64,000 nucleotides of DNA from Candidatus Izimoplasma sp. HR2 (GTDB taxonomy: Bacteria > Bacillota_I > Bacilli_A > Izemoplasmatales > Izemoplasmataceae), in assembly GCA_000753575.1 (NCBI GenBank), contig JRFF01000009.1, positions 1 through 64,000 on the forward strand, read 5' to 3'. The notes below the pieces were generated by a model. It searched no databases, was not told the origin of the DNA, and saw only the letters and a program-made list of their open reading frames with translations. The translations under genes were made by a program, and so were the position numbers. This document shows positions 1 through 8,926 of the stretch, in pieces. The stretch's first letter is position 1, and the number at the start of each line of letters is the position of its first letter.

Positions 1-111
1 ATCTACACCTTAATTAATACTAGTCCTTTTTTTACAGTGTCCTTGACATTGGGTCCACTTTATTTACTCTAGACTTTTTATTTTATTAATTTATACTCTC
101 CAAATTTTTAA

Positions 112-891
112 CTATTTCTTTGTGATATATAGTAAATGATGGCTAGCACCTAATGCTTCTAGTTTCTCACACATATATAAATGGTATTTCATCCATTTAT
201 CGAATTTATCTTTTGATAATAAATCTATCTTATCTGATAGAAGTTCTGCGTATCCGTCTGATGCAATAAATTTATACTCCTCACATTTGTTTTGCTTCAT
301 TAACTCCCTAATTGATTCTACTGTTAAGACAGTAAATGGATCATCAGAAACCTTATGAGTCTTTTTATTATAAAGATTATTATGATCAGTTAAAAAATTA
401 TCACTATACACTAAAGACTCAGTTACAAAAACCATATCATTATTAATAAAAGCAAAGAATGCAGTTCCACCTTTTTTTAATACTCTCATAGTTTCCTTAA
501 CTACCAAATCTCTATTTTCGTGATTCGAAAAATGATATAAAGGTCCCATATTTAGAACAACATCAAAAGATTCATCTGAAAACTGTGATAAATCTAAGGC
601 ATCTCCTAGTATAGGGTGAATATTATGATTATCTTGAATATTATCTTTTAGCACATCTAAGTTTTTTTCTACATATTCTAAAGCAGTTACTTCATAACCT
701 TCTTCTGCTAACATCATTGTGTATCTACCTGTTGCAGCCCCAAGTTCAAGAATCTTATCACCTGTTTTTAATTCATTCAAAATATACAACTTATTCGTTA
801 AATATTCAATACTAGATGAGTTAGTTCTACATAGTCTAGTATCTTCATTAAACATTTCAGTATAGACTTTATTTACACTAGTTACTTTCAT
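112..891 (-). CDS. Class I SAM-dependent methyltransferase
   Basis: A 259-aa Rossmann-fold methyltransferase. The SAM-binding motif I (ILELGAATGRY) lies near residues 47-57, an acidic motif II follows (VTALE), and motif post-I/IV reads FDVVLNMGPLYHF near residues 108-120. The last motif resembles enzymes that act on small molecules rather than DNA. It starts directly on the stop of the upstream HD gene (TAG then ATG), so the two are probably translated together. The substrate cannot be told from the sequence. Confidence 0.8.
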   Translation of the reverse strand: MKVTSVNKVYTEMFNEDTRLCRTNSSSIEYLTNKLYILNELKTGDKILELGAATGRYTMMLAEEGYEVTALEYVEKNLDVLKDNIQDNHNIHPILGDALDLSQFSDESFDVVLNMGPLYHFSNHENRDLVVKETMRVLKKGGTAFFAFINNDMVFVTESLVYSDNFLTDHNNLYNKKTHKVSDDPFTVLTVESIRELMKQNKCEEYKFIASDGYAELLSDKIDLLSKDKFDKWMKYHLYMCEKLEALGASHHLLYITKK

Positions 892-1407
892 CTACTCCAG
901 CTCCCTCAATTCAAATAAGTCTAACATATTATTTAGATGTGTAAGATGATCTCCTTTTGTTTCAATACCATGCAGATATCTATCTAAAGAATCAATATCT
1001 TTCATTGCTTCTATATATGGATCTTCTGATTTTATATCTTTATCACTATGATTAATTATTGCCTCGTGTATTATATTAATTTCAGATTCATTGATTACTG
1101 GTAAATTTCCTCTCAATGTAGAGTTATATAGTTCAATAATCTCATAAACATATTTACTAGCATTTTTTGCGTGGTTCTCTCTTCTTTTTGTCTTAATTGA
1201 ACCTATATCATGTAACGCAGCTATAATACCAAGAAGTTCTGGATTAAGACCTTTCTTTAATGCAACTAACACTCCTAATTGAGAAGTTGAGTACATATGC
1301 ATAACACTCCATCTCATAGGTAAATCTCTATCTTCATAAGATAGATTCTTTATATCATCAAATAAATAACTAAGTATTCTATTTAATCTCTTCATAGCTA
1401 GCTTCAT
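892..1407 (-). CDS. HD-domain protein (putative phosphohydrolase)
   Basis: About 171 aa from the ATG that has a good ribosome site (GAGGGTGAT just upstream); a longer frame starts at 1437 without one. The HD superfamily signature is visible: a histidine in VMHMYS, then AALHDIG, then a downstream histidine in RRENHAKNA and INHSDKD. Such proteins are metal-dependent phosphohydrolases acting on nucleotides or phosphoesters; the substrate is unknown here. It is directly coupled to the following methyltransferase gene. Confidence 0.7.
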   Translation of the reverse strand: MKLAMKRLNRILSYLFDDIKNLSYEDRDLPMRWSVMHMYSTSQLGVLVALKKGLNPELLGIIAALHDIGSIKTKRRENHAKNASKYVYEIIELYNSTLRGNLPVINESEINIIHEAIINHSDKDIKSEDPYIEAMKDIDSLDRYLHGIETKGDHLTHLNNMLDLFELRELE

Positions 1408-1454
1408 ATTATCACCCTCTAATATATATTTTATCATATGATATTAAAAACTCT

Positions 1455-3077
1455 TCATATTCGTTTTTTAATATATCTATAATAATCATAATCACCTTCA
1501 TAATAATTTATATGATAATCATCAATTTCTCCAACACGGTTGGCGATCTTTTTAATAAAATATCTATCATGAGAAACAAAGAGAATTGTTCCAGTAAATT
1601 CTAATAATAACTCTTCTAAAATTTCTCTTGAATCTATATCTAAGTGATTTGTCGGTTCATCTAAAATCATTAAATTAACCTTATTAAAAGTTAAAGAACA
1701 TAACTTTAATTTACTTTTCTCTCCACCACTTAAATTTCTTATTGATTTAAATACATCATCTCTAATAAATAAAGCCTTAGCCAATTCAGTTCTAGCTCTA
1801 CTTTGATTAACTTCATGTTCTTTCATAAAGTAATCTAGGACACTTAAAGAATCATCTTTAAATTTTACTTCTTGAGCTAAATAACCTATCTTAACTTTGC
1901 TTCCCCATTTATATAGAGGTTCTTCTAAATTATAATCCTCAAGTAAAATCTTAATAAATGTTGATTTACCTGATCCGTTATTTCCTAAGATAGCTAATCT
2001 ATCTTGATATATCAAATCAATCTCTGTATCCATCAATAAGATTAAATCATCAAAACTCTTATCAATATTATAAGCACTTAATACTCTTTTTCCACTTCTT
2101 GAGATATCAATATTATTAACTTTCATTTTTATATTTTCATATTTTGGTTTATCTAGTTTTTCTATTTTACTTAATCTTCTTTCTAGTTCCTTAGCACGTT
2201 TGAACATTTTATCACTATCACGCATTCTACCCCATACACGATATCTTTCTATTTGATCTTCCATTCTCTTTATCTTTTTCTCATGAGCTAAATACACTTT
2301 CAGTTCAAGTAAAAATCTTCTCTCTTTTTCAATAACATAATAACTATAGTTACCATGATAAACATGAGCTTTACTAAAAGTTAATTCAATTATTTTTTTA
2401 CATACATTATCTAAAAAGTATCTATCGTGAGAAATTATTAAAACGGCTCCATCATAGTCTTTAAGATAACTTTCAAGCCACTCAATCGATTCTAAATCTA
2501 AATGATTAGATGGTTCATCTAACATTAAGATTGAAGGCTTTTCTAAAAGAATTCTAGCAAGCATAACTCTTGTCTTTTCTCCTCCACTTAATAAATTGAA
2601 AGTCATTAGTTTCATATTGTCATTTATCTTAAGCCCAGAACAAACTTTTTTTATGTTTGTCTCTATTAAATATCCATCTAGAAGTTCATATTTTTCTATC
2701 ATTGAACTATATCTTTTTAACGCTGTTTCTAATTCAACTTCACTTAAAGAACTAAATGAATTAGTTAAAGAATCAATTTCTCTTTTTAATTTATATACTT
2801 CTTTAAAAGCATTTTCTAATATTTCAATAACAGTTTTATCATCACTAAAATTTGGTATTTGATCTAAATACCCAATTTTAGTCCCTTTTCGAAATGAAAT
2901 AGTACCTAATTGGATATGTTCATCACCAATTAGTATTTTCATTATTGTAGTTTTACCACAACCATTTGGTCCAACAAGTCCAATTCTTTCATTCGTTTTT
3001 ATATCAAATGAAATATTCTCAAATATTAAATCTGCCCCAAATGATTTGGATATGTTATTAATATTACATTCAATCAT
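1455..3077 (-). CDS. ABC-F family ATPase
   Basis: About 540 aa with two ABC nucleotide-binding domains and no membrane segment, the ABC-F layout. The first domain has Walker A GPNGCGKTT, signature LSGGEKTRV and Walker B LMLDEPSNHLD. The second has GNNGSGKST, LSGGEKSKL and LMILDEPTNHLD. A charged linker rich in R/K/E joins them (RMEDQIERYRVWGRMRDSD). ABC-F proteins act on the ribosome, as translation factors or antibiotic-resistance proteins. I chose the ATG at 3077 because an AAGGTGG ribosome site precedes it; GTG starts 9-12 bases further upstream are also open. Without alignment I cannot separate housekeeping from resistance subfamilies. Confidence 0.88.
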   Translation of the reverse strand: MIECNINNISKSFGADLIFENISFDIKTNERIGLVGPNGCGKTTIMKILIGDEHIQLGTISFRKGTKIGYLDQIPNFSDDKTVIEILENAFKEVYKLKREIDSLTNSFSSLSEVELETALKRYSSMIEKYELLDGYLIETNIKKVCSGLKINDNMKLMTFNLLSGGEKTRVMLARILLEKPSILMLDEPSNHLDLESIEWLESYLKDYDGAVLIISHDRYFLDNVCKKIIELTFSKAHVYHGNYSYYVIEKERRFLLELKVYLAHEKKIKRMEDQIERYRVWGRMRDSDKMFKRAKELERRLSKIEKLDKPKYENIKMKVNNIDISRSGKRVLSAYNIDKSFDDLILLMDTEIDLIYQDRLAILGNNGSGKSTFIKILLEDYNLEEPLYKWGSKVKIGYLAQEVKFKDDSLSVLDYFMKEHEVNQSRARTELAKALFIRDDVFKSIRNLSGGEKSKLKLCSLTFNKVNLMILDEPTNHLDIDSREILEELLLEFTGTILFVSHDRYFIKKIANRVGEIDDYHINYYEGDYDYYRYIKKRI

Positions 3078-3297
3078 GACTTTCACCACCTTGTTTAGTC
3101 ATTAAATATTATAACATACTTATACCTGGTTGAAGTATGTAACTAAAAAAGACAAATTACAATAAACATTTAAACAATAGTTCTTTTTTAAAGTTTTAAT
3201 TTATTATTTTTTTAAATTATTTTATGTGTATAATTAAAGTAAAGGTACACCACGACATTGCTTTCGTTTTTTTATAGATATTATTAAGGAGTATGCT

Positions 3298-4590
3298 ATG
3301 TCAAAATCTAAAAGAAAGAAAAACGAAGAATCAAAAAGACGTTTTGAAGCAATCAAAGACTTAATGTCTACTTTTGCTATGTCAACAGTCGCTGTGATTG
3401 CTGCTGTAACCTTAATTCCAGCATCTCCTAAAGCTGAAGTTATTAAAGCAGTTGCTTTAAGTGAAGAAATTGTTTATCAAGTAAATGTTACTGATAAGGA
3501 TAATGCTTTAGACTTATCTACACTTTTTGTAGTGCTTGAAAATCAATTAGAATTTTATGAACAATCTATTAGCTTGGGTGAAAACTCAGGCTATTTTGAT
3601 AGTTTAGAATATGATACTGAATATCGCTTAAGTGTTTACGGTAATAAAGGGTTTGGAAAAGAACGACTGGATACCTTGATGATTACAACTGGGGAGAAAA
3701 TAGGTGGTACGATTTTATCCGTGACACCAGAAACCATTGATTTTTCAACAACTTATATTGTTGATGTGTCTGTGTATGATCCTAATTTAAAATATACTTC
3801 CATTAATCTATATTATGGTTATAGTTGGGAACATGATACCGAAATACAGTATTCATCATTTGCTGTTACTCAATCAAGAATGAATATTGAGTTATCCGAT
3901 ATTTTTACATCAGAGGCCTTTCATATATATCTTGAAGGAACGACATTAGAAGGTACAGAATTGCTTGATGAGATTTGGGTGACACCACCATTTAAGCTAT
4001 ATACATCACTTCATATGAATTATATTAATAGTGAAGAGATTGGTTTCTTTATATATAATGATGTAGATGTCGGAGATATCAGTTACGAAATGAATATTTA
4101 TAAAAACGATTTATTTATAAGAATAGATCAAATCATTTTAGAACAAAGTGATTTTGAAGGCAGTGAATTTGTAATTGGTGAATTATCACCAAATACAACA
4201 TATGCTTTGGAGTGTATTGCAACATACATAAATCCACTAACCTTAAGGCAGGAACAAGATATTATATATCAAGAGGAAATATCTACACTTGATAGTTATA
4301 CATACAGTTATACAATTGAGACATTTAATGATTATATAGAAGTATCAATCATCTTAAATGATCCTAACAATTATTTTGAACTTGCATATTATGAATCCTA
4401 CGATACAAGTGGTGATTATGATATATATTTAAATAGTGAAACTCATTTGTTTAATGATAATGGTAATGATAAATCTATCACGTTCACCATATTCATACCA
4501 ACAACTTCTTCATATCAAATCACAATCGGTATAAGAAATCAGTTTGATTATACAGTAAAACAAATTATTGAAATTATTATATTTGAATAG
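3298..4590 (+). CDS. Membrane-anchored surface protein with fibronectin/Ig-like repeats
   Basis: 430 aa. A very basic N-terminus (KSKRKKNEESKRR) is followed by one hydrophobic segment near residues 26-46 (MSTFAMSTVAVIAAVTLIPAS), consistent with an uncleaved anchor or signal. The rest is extracellular-looking and beta-rich, with repeating phrases such as DTEYRLSVYG and LSPNTTYALECIA that are typical of fibronectin type III strands. No enzyme motif is visible. A ribosome site (AAGGAG) precedes the ATG. It may share a transcript with the channel gene 12 bases downstream. Confidence 0.5.
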   Translation: MSKSKRKKNEESKRRFEAIKDLMSTFAMSTVAVIAAVTLIPASPKAEVIKAVALSEEIVYQVNVTDKDNALDLSTLFVVLENQLEFYEQSISLGENSGYFDSLEYDTEYRLSVYGNKGFGKERLDTLMITTGEKIGGTILSVTPETIDFSTTYIVDVSVYDPNLKYTSINLYYGYSWEHDTEIQYSSFAVTQSRMNIELSDIFTSEAFHIYLEGTTLEGTELLDEIWVTPPFKLYTSLHMNYINSEEIGFFIYNDVDVGDISYEMNIYKNDLFIRIDQIILEQSDFEGSEFVIGELSPNTTYALECIATYINPLTLRQEQDIIYQEEISTLDSYTYSYTIETFNDYIEVSIILNDPNNYFELAYYESYDTSGDYDIYLNSETHLFNDNGNDKSITFTIFIPTTSSYQITIGIRNQFDYTVKQIIEIIIFE

Positions 4591-4602
4591 GGAGGTAACA
4601 TA

Positions 4603-5556
4603 ATGAATGAAAAAGAAAAAATGAATAAATTAGATTTACACAAATGGATTGTTTTAGGTATTATTATTGTATTTATTTTAGTTGGTAGTCTTGCAGGTAT
4701 TCTATTTCCTGGTACTGCTTTCGCAAGTATTATTGATAGTTCAATTGGTAAATTTTTTGATGTTGCTAGTCTAATTAAAAACAATTATATTAATATTTTA
4801 GAAAGTATGGCGGTAATTCTATTTATCGGTATCTTGTTTTATGTTATATCTGTCATTATTAAATTATTTACAAGAAATAATACTAGAAGTGAAACGATAG
4901 GTATTCTTATTACATCAATTGCGAAATTTGGTTGTATTGTTATTGCATTAATTCTTGTACTATCTGCATGGAATGTTCCAACACCTACATTATTAGCTGG
5001 AGCTGGAATTGTTGGTTTAGCTGTATCTTTTGGTGCCCAGGGGTTACTAGAAGATGTTTTTGCTGGATTATCTATAATTTTTGAAAAACAATTTGTTGTA
5101 GGTAACTATGTTGAAGTTGAGGGCTTTAGAGGTGAAGTCATAGAAATAGGTCCTAGAAATACACGTATTAAAAATATTCTTGGAAACATACTAATTATTG
5201 CAAATTCTGATATCCGTGAAATTATTAATTTATCTGAGGATTTATCGGCTGCGATATCTGAAATTTCTATTGAATACAGTGCAGATATTGATAAGGTAGA
5301 AGAGATTATCAAAAATAATTTACAGTCTATTAAAGAAAAAATCCCTGAAATTATTAAAGGCCCTAAATATGATGGAGTAGATCAACTGGGAGATTCTGCA
5401 GTAATTGTAAGAGTTATTGCTCATTGTGAGGAAAAGGATCGTATTAATGTGAGAAGGATTTTAAATAAAGAATTAAAGAGAGTATTAGATGAGAACGGTA
5501 TAAATATTCCATTCCCTCAACTCGTCATTCATCAAGCTATTCAAAATAAAGAATAA
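4603..5556 (+). CDS. MscS-family mechanosensitive ion channel
   Basis: 317 aa with three hydrophobic segments (about residues 12-36, 62-86, 100-150) followed by the MscS pore helix and beta domain. The glycine/alanine-rich pore stretch GIVGLAVSFGAQGLLEDVFAG is diagnostic, as is the VGNYVEVEGFRGEVIEIGPRNTRI segment just after it. It releases solutes on hypo-osmotic shock. The ribosome site GGGAGG sits 8 bases before the ATG. An intrinsic terminator follows the stop codon. Confidence 0.9.
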   Translation: MNEKEKMNKLDLHKWIVLGIIIVFILVGSLAGILFPGTAFASIIDSSIGKFFDVASLIKNNYINILESMAVILFIGILFYVISVIIKLFTRNNTRSETIGILITSIAKFGCIVIALILVLSAWNVPTPTLLAGAGIVGLAVSFGAQGLLEDVFAGLSIIFEKQFVVGNYVEVEGFRGEVIEIGPRNTRIKNILGNILIIANSDIREIINLSEDLSAAISEISIEYSADIDKVEEIIKNNLQSIKEKIPEIIKGPKYDGVDQLGDSAVIVRVIAHCEEKDRINVRRILNKELKRVLDENGINIPFPQLVIHQAIQNKE

Positions 5557-5560
5557 ATAG

Positions 5561-5590
5561 AAAACCACCCGTAAAAACGGGTGGTTTTTA
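5561..5590 (+). terminator. Intrinsic terminator after the MscS gene
   Basis: A 12-bp perfect stem (AAAACCACCCGT with ACGGGTGGTTTT) with an AAAA loop and a T run, starting 5 bases after the stop codon. Confidence 0.9.
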
Positions 5591-5691
5591 ATACTACCTT
5601 TAATGTTAATAAACATTGTAAAAAAGCCTTATTGCAGTCTTTACATTGTTAGTTATAATTAGAGAAAAGAAATTACAAATGCATAGATAGG

Positions 5692-5750
5692 AAAGTTTTG
5701 TTTGCTAAATGTAAAGTTTTGTTTGCATTTATATTTTCTTTATGTATAAT
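5692..5750 (+). promoter_or_regulatory. Promoter with two tandem operator repeats for the XRE regulator
   Basis: The 14-mer AAAGTTTTGTTTGC occurs at 5692-5705 and again at 5713-5726, 21 bp apart, that is two helical turns on one DNA face. The second copy overlaps the -35 candidate TTTGCA (5722-5727), which lies 17 bp from the -10 TATAAT at 5745-5750. Such a layout fits autoregulation by the small XRE protein two genes downstream. The regulator assignment is inference. Confidence 0.6.
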
Positions 5751-5770
5751 AAGAATTGGGAGGTGTTCTT

Positions 5771-6097
5771 ATGAATAGAGAAAAATTAATAAAGGCAATT
5801 GAGAATGATAAAAGTACTATTGATGAAAGAGAAAGAAGTATTAAAAATTCATCATATGTAAAAGGATATGAAGGAGGATATATAGCGATTATACTAATTA
5901 TCCTTATTAGATCCTTCAACTCTGATACATTCCTTCATGACCTAGGTATGGTTATTTCTGGGCAAGCGATATTTATGTGTTATTACTTGTACAAAAGCGG
6001 TCGTAATAGAAGACTTAACTTTTCACTGATTATTTTCGTTAGTATATTATTTATAATCTTTACGTACGGAACTTTAAACCATTATGCCATCATATAA
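5771..6097 (+). CDS. Small membrane protein paired with an XRE regulator
   Basis: 108 aa from the ATG at 5771, which has GGGAGG 7 bases upstream; an in-frame TTG at 5756 overlaps that ribosome site and is unlikely. A charged N-terminus is followed by about three membrane segments (IAIILIILIRSF, LGMVISGQAIFMCYYLY, FSLIIFVSILFIIFTYG). The next gene begins inside its 3' end. Pairs of a small membrane protein and a compact XRE repressor are common in Bacillota; the function is usually unknown. Confidence 0.65.
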   Translation: MNREKLIKAIENDKSTIDERERSIKNSSYVKGYEGGYIAIILIILIRSFNSDTFLHDLGMVISGQAIFMCYYLYKSGRNRRLNFSLIIFVSILFIIFTYGTLNHYAII

Positions 6098-6311
6098 TAA
6101 CAAAGACTCTCTTGAGCTAAAAAACAGATTAAAAATAGCTCGTGTAGAAAAAAGTTTAACACAAGGTGACCTAGCTAAATTAAGTGGTGTCACAAGGCAA
6201 ACAATCGGTGCAATAGAAAGTGGTAGGTTTAACCCAACTGCAAAACTAGCATTAATATTTTGTATAATTCTAGAAAAGAAATTCGAAGATTTATTTTACT
6301 TCAACTATTAG
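6084..6311 (+). CDS. XRE-family helix-turn-helix regulator
   Basis: 75 aa, almost entirely one HTH_3 domain: LKIARVEKSLTQGDLAKLSGVTRQTIGAIESGRFNP, with the recognition helix at about residues 36-46, followed by LALIFCIILEKKFEDLFYF. Single-domain repressors of this type normally regulate their own operon. It overlaps the preceding membrane-protein gene by 14 bases, and two tandem operator-like repeats lie in front of the pair. Confidence 0.88.
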   Translation: MPSYNNKDSLELKNRLKIARVEKSLTQGDLAKLSGVTRQTIGAIESGRFNPTAKLALIFCIILEKKFEDLFYFNY

Positions 6312-6314
6312 AAA

Positions 6315-6357
6315 AGAGCATATTAGGTATTTTTAAATCCAATATGCTCTTTTTTTG
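6315..6357 (+). terminator. Intrinsic terminator after the XRE gene
   Basis: A stem AGAGCATATT/AATATGCTCT with a 16-base loop, followed by seven T residues. Confidence 0.85.
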
Positions 6358-6399
6358 TTAGTAAATACTAAATACGCTATATTCCGTATTCTTTTAGGT

Positions 6400-6447
6400 C
6401 ATTTGTGATACGGCTCGTTGTATCGCAGTTAGTTGCAACTTATTATG
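6400..6447 (+). repeat. Dispersed intergenic repeat, partial copy
   Basis: Contains the core GTGATACGGCTCGTTGTATC and then TTAGTTGCAACTTATTATG. This matches the right-hand part of the longer elements at 27.0, 32.2 and 36.4 kb. It lies between two convergent transcription units (XRE and DUF6933). Confidence 0.75.
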
Positions 6448-6459
6448 TTGTTTATATTA

Positions 6460-7020
6460 TTAGTTATTATTGTAGAAATCATCACCAAGTTTGCAAAGCA
6501 ACTGCTCACTTTCATGTTGTTCTAGTATCTGAATCATTTTTTCATTTGGAGTGAACCAAGTTTTATAATTATCATCTGTAACAAAATTATTGTTAATGAT
6601 TGTTGTGATTTGTGGTTGTTCATGTACATCTGTATAAACTCCATGTTCTTCCATATATGATAAAACATAATCTCTAAGCCATACAATTCTTGAAATCATT
6701 TTTCTATTTTTTGTTTTTCCAAAAGTTACTTTATCAAAATTATCTAAGTATGCTTTTATCATAAATCCACCATAAGCTTCTGATTTCATTGTCACATACA
6801 TAGTTTCTTTAATAATCTTTGTTAAATTCTTTTTATCACTCTTCTTGATGCCATATATTAAAACACAAAAACGAGAGATATCATGCATTAGAATAAGAAG
6901 TTTTTTCCTATTCACTACTTCATAATTTACATGCCATGCATAAATATCATCATCAGTATTCTTATTAATTGGTTCTATACCAAAAAAGTCTAGAACTTTT
7001 TTTGTAGATTGTATATGCAT
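6460..7020 (-). CDS. DUF6933-like protein
   Basis: 186 aa, no membrane segments. The N-terminus MHIQSTKKVLDFFGIEP followed by YAWHVNYEVVNRKKLLILMHDISRFCVLIYGI is the pattern I recall for the DUF6933 family, whose function is unknown. It starts 28 bases after the stop of the DUF4143 ATPase gene with a GGAG ribosome site, so the two probably share a transcript. Confidence 0.6.
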   Translation of the reverse strand: MHIQSTKKVLDFFGIEPINKNTDDDIYAWHVNYEVVNRKKLLILMHDISRFCVLIYGIKKSDKKNLTKIIKETMYVTMKSEAYGGFMIKAYLDNFDKVTFGKTKNRKMISRIVWLRDYVLSYMEEHGVYTDVHEQPQITTIINNNFVTDDNYKTWFTPNEKMIQILEQHESEQLLCKLGDDFYNNN

Positions 7021-7047
7021 AATGAGTCTCCAATCACTTTTTATTTT

Positions 7048-8304
7048 TTATGGTCTTAAGCATCCAATTGGTATTACTAAAACTCCATCTTTTCTCTTAT
7101 AGGCATACTTTGTTGCTGTAATAATTGCTAAGAAAGATGGACCATTCCTCAAGTCAACCTTATCACCAAACTTAATTAGATTTCTTGCTGCTTTATCAAT
7201 CTCACTCGCTCCTAATTTCACTTCTATAGCACCCCATTTGCCGTTATCTAAATGAATTATAGCATCTACTTCTAAATTTGTTTTATCTCTGTAATGATAT
7301 ACTTTCCCATTCAACAACTGTGAGTAAATTCTTAAATCTCGGATCACTAAAGACTCAAAAAGTAGTCCAAAAGTATTTAAGTCATGGATTAAATCTTCTG
7401 GATACGCATCCAACATCCTAGCTGCTATTGCTGGATCAATAAAATGTCTTGTAGGTGAAGTTCTTACAGCTGTTTTAGATCGTAATTTAGGACTCCAAGC
7501 AGGCAAATCCTCTATAACATATAATTTCTCTAAGGCGTCAATATAGCTTGTTATAGTATTAATATTAATTGTTTCATTATTCGACTTTAAGTCATTGAGC
7601 ATAGTTCTGTATGTTGCTTGAGTACTTATATGTCTTGAAAACACTTTTAAAATATTTCTGGTTTTATTTGGATCTCTGTTTACTCCATCCACTGTTTTAA
7701 TTTCAGAATTTGCAATGGATTCACAATACCCCGATATTTGTCTTATTGCTATATTTGTCTTTTTCCCAACACTATTTGGCCAACCACCCCTAACAATAAT
7801 TTTAGCCATATCTTCTATATCTAAATCTGTTTGTGCAGATATATCTTCTTTCCCTTTAAATAACTCTAACAAACTTATGGTTCCATTTGAGTCTCCAGAC
7901 TCATATAAGGACATTGTTCTCATCAAAAGTCTTGATATTCTACCTGCGCCACTATGCATTATTTTACTTTCATCTACAATAGTTGAGCCAGTTAATATGA
8001 ATAAACCCTCTGTACTTCTGTTATCAATGTCAAATCTAATAGCGTCCCATAGTTCAGGAGCAATTTGCCACTCATCTATTAATCTAGGACTAGCTCCTCT
8101 TAATAAGATAGATGGTTTTGTTTTTGCCATTTGAATATTGCTTTCTCTACTATCTTCATCGTGCATAAATAATGAACTATTTGCTAATTGACTAGCTGAA
8201 GTTGTTTTACCACACCATTTAGGTCCAGCAATTAGTACTCCTCCAAAGGCTTCTAATTCTTCTATTAAAACATCATCAATAATTCTCTTCATATATTTTT
8301 TCAT
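7048..8304 (-). CDS. AAA-type ATPase with DUF4143 C-terminal domain
   Basis: About 418 aa. Walker A is GPKWCGKT at residues 27-34, and Walker B and sensor motifs follow (PRLIDEWQIAPELWDAIR, then FILTGST). The C-terminal half carries the DUF4143 nuclease-like region (FGLLFESLVIRDLRIYS, YYRDKTNLEVDAIIHLDNGKWGAIEVKLG in essence), with an E...D...EVK pattern. These ATPases are widespread in mobile and accessory regions and their role is poorly known. I chose the start at 8304 (AGGTGAT before the ATG) because the frame's upstream ATG at 8325 lies inside the predicted -10 box. Confidence 0.85.
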   Translation of the reverse strand: MKKYMKRIIDDVLIEELEAFGGVLIAGPKWCGKTTSASQLANSSLFMHDEDSRESNIQMAKTKPSILLRGASPRLIDEWQIAPELWDAIRFDIDNRSTEGLFILTGSTIVDESKIMHSGAGRISRLLMRTMSLYESGDSNGTISLLELFKGKEDISAQTDLDIEDMAKIIVRGGWPNSVGKKTNIAIRQISGYCESIANSEIKTVDGVNRDPNKTRNILKVFSRHISTQATYRTMLNDLKSNNETININTITSYIDALEKLYVIEDLPAWSPKLRSKTAVRTSPTRHFIDPAIAARMLDAYPEDLIHDLNTFGLLFESLVIRDLRIYSQLLNGKVYHYRDKTNLEVDAIIHLDNGKWGAIEVKLGASEIDKAARNLIKFGDKVDLRNGPSFLAIITATKYAYKRKDGVLVIPIGCLRP

Positions 8305-8320
8305 TTTATCACCTATACAT

Positions 8321-8349
8321 ATCATAACACTAACATATAGTTAACACAA
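8321..8349 (-). promoter_or_regulatory. Promoter of the DUF4143 ATPase gene
   Basis: Reading leftward: -35 TTGTGT (8344-8349), a 17-bp spacer, -10 TATGAT (8321-8326), about 17 bases before the chosen start codon. Confidence 0.5.
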
Positions 8350-8357
8350 GATATTTA

Positions 8358-8416
8358 GTTGAGTTGGACTATATTTATTAGTTGAGTTGGACTATATTTA
8401 TTGATTGAGTTGGACC
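8358..8416. repeat. Three tandem 23-bp repeats upstream of the ATPase promoter
   Basis: Units GTTGAGTTGGACTATATTTA(TTA) at 8358-8380 and 8381-8403, nearly identical, and a third truncated unit (TTGAGTTGGAC) at 8404-8416. The array ends 9 bp from the -35 element, so it may be a regulator-binding array. Confidence 0.8.
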
Positions 8417-8558
8417 GTTAAAAAAAGATGCAAACAAAAAGACTAGAATATTGAGTGAGCCTAATTAGTGAATGCTTATTATGAATTTAATAACAATCGA
8501 TTAAGGGCTTAAATGGTGGAGAATATTCTGGTGCAACCAGTGTCATATCATTTCAATG

Positions 8559-8589
8559 AAAAAACTCCCTATTATATAAGGAGTTTTTT
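8559..8589 (+). terminator. Bidirectional intrinsic terminator
   Basis: Arms AAAAAACTCC/GGAGTTTTTT around an 11-base A/T loop. There is no intact gene directly upstream. A short open stretch ending at about 8556 (reading ...NGGEYSGATSVISFQ stop on the + strand) may be the tail of a lost gene. Confidence 0.7.
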
Positions 8590-8615
8590 ATCTTTACTTA
8601 GTTATCTAGATGAAA

Positions 8616-8775
8616 TTAGTGATTTGCATCAAAAATCTTCTGAATTTCAGACAAATTAATGTCAAAACCATTTCCAATAATCAGTATAACTTTTTCATTA
8701 TTATCATATAAAATTAAACTTGTGATTCCATTCTTATTTTTAGTAGTCTTGTATTTGGAATTAATTGGTGCAATT
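8616..8775 (-). pseudogene. C-terminal gene remnant, about 50 codons
   Basis: Reading leftward, an open stretch with coding-like composition (...KNGITSLILYDNNEKVILIIGNGFDINLSEIQKIF...) ends at a stop at 8616. It has no start codon or ribosome site and is closed upstream by a stop. It looks like the 3' end of a deleted gene. I do not recognise the family. Together with the tandem repeats and terminators it fills the 8326-8926 gap. Confidence 0.4.
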
Positions 8776-8776
8776 T

Positions 8777-8811
8777 AAAACAGCAACCCTAAAGAATAGG
8801 AGTGCTGTTTT
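8777..8811. terminator. Bidirectional intrinsic terminator
   Basis: Arms AAAACAGCA/TGCTGTTTT with a CCCT/AGGA inner pairing; A run on one side and T run on the other. It lies downstream of the FAD protein gene. Confidence 0.7.
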
Positions 8812-8926
8812 TATTTTAATTTTTCTGAATAGTTTCGTTTTATTGCACAATCTGTTCTATAGTGGTAAGTTTACTTCTAATCATCTAATAGTAGTGGATT
8901 TGATTCTAGAATTATTCGTTCATTAG

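Noticed and set aside
1-111. GTGTCCTTGACATTGGGTCC near the left edge, resembling an insertion-sequence terminal repeat
   Set aside because: No transposase reading frame and no second copy in the window; it cannot be confirmed from 111 bases.
8440-8556. Possible short + strand gene tail ending GATSVISFQ before the terminator at 8559
   Set aside because: Only about 19 codons are open after the last stop; too short to call beyond possible debris.
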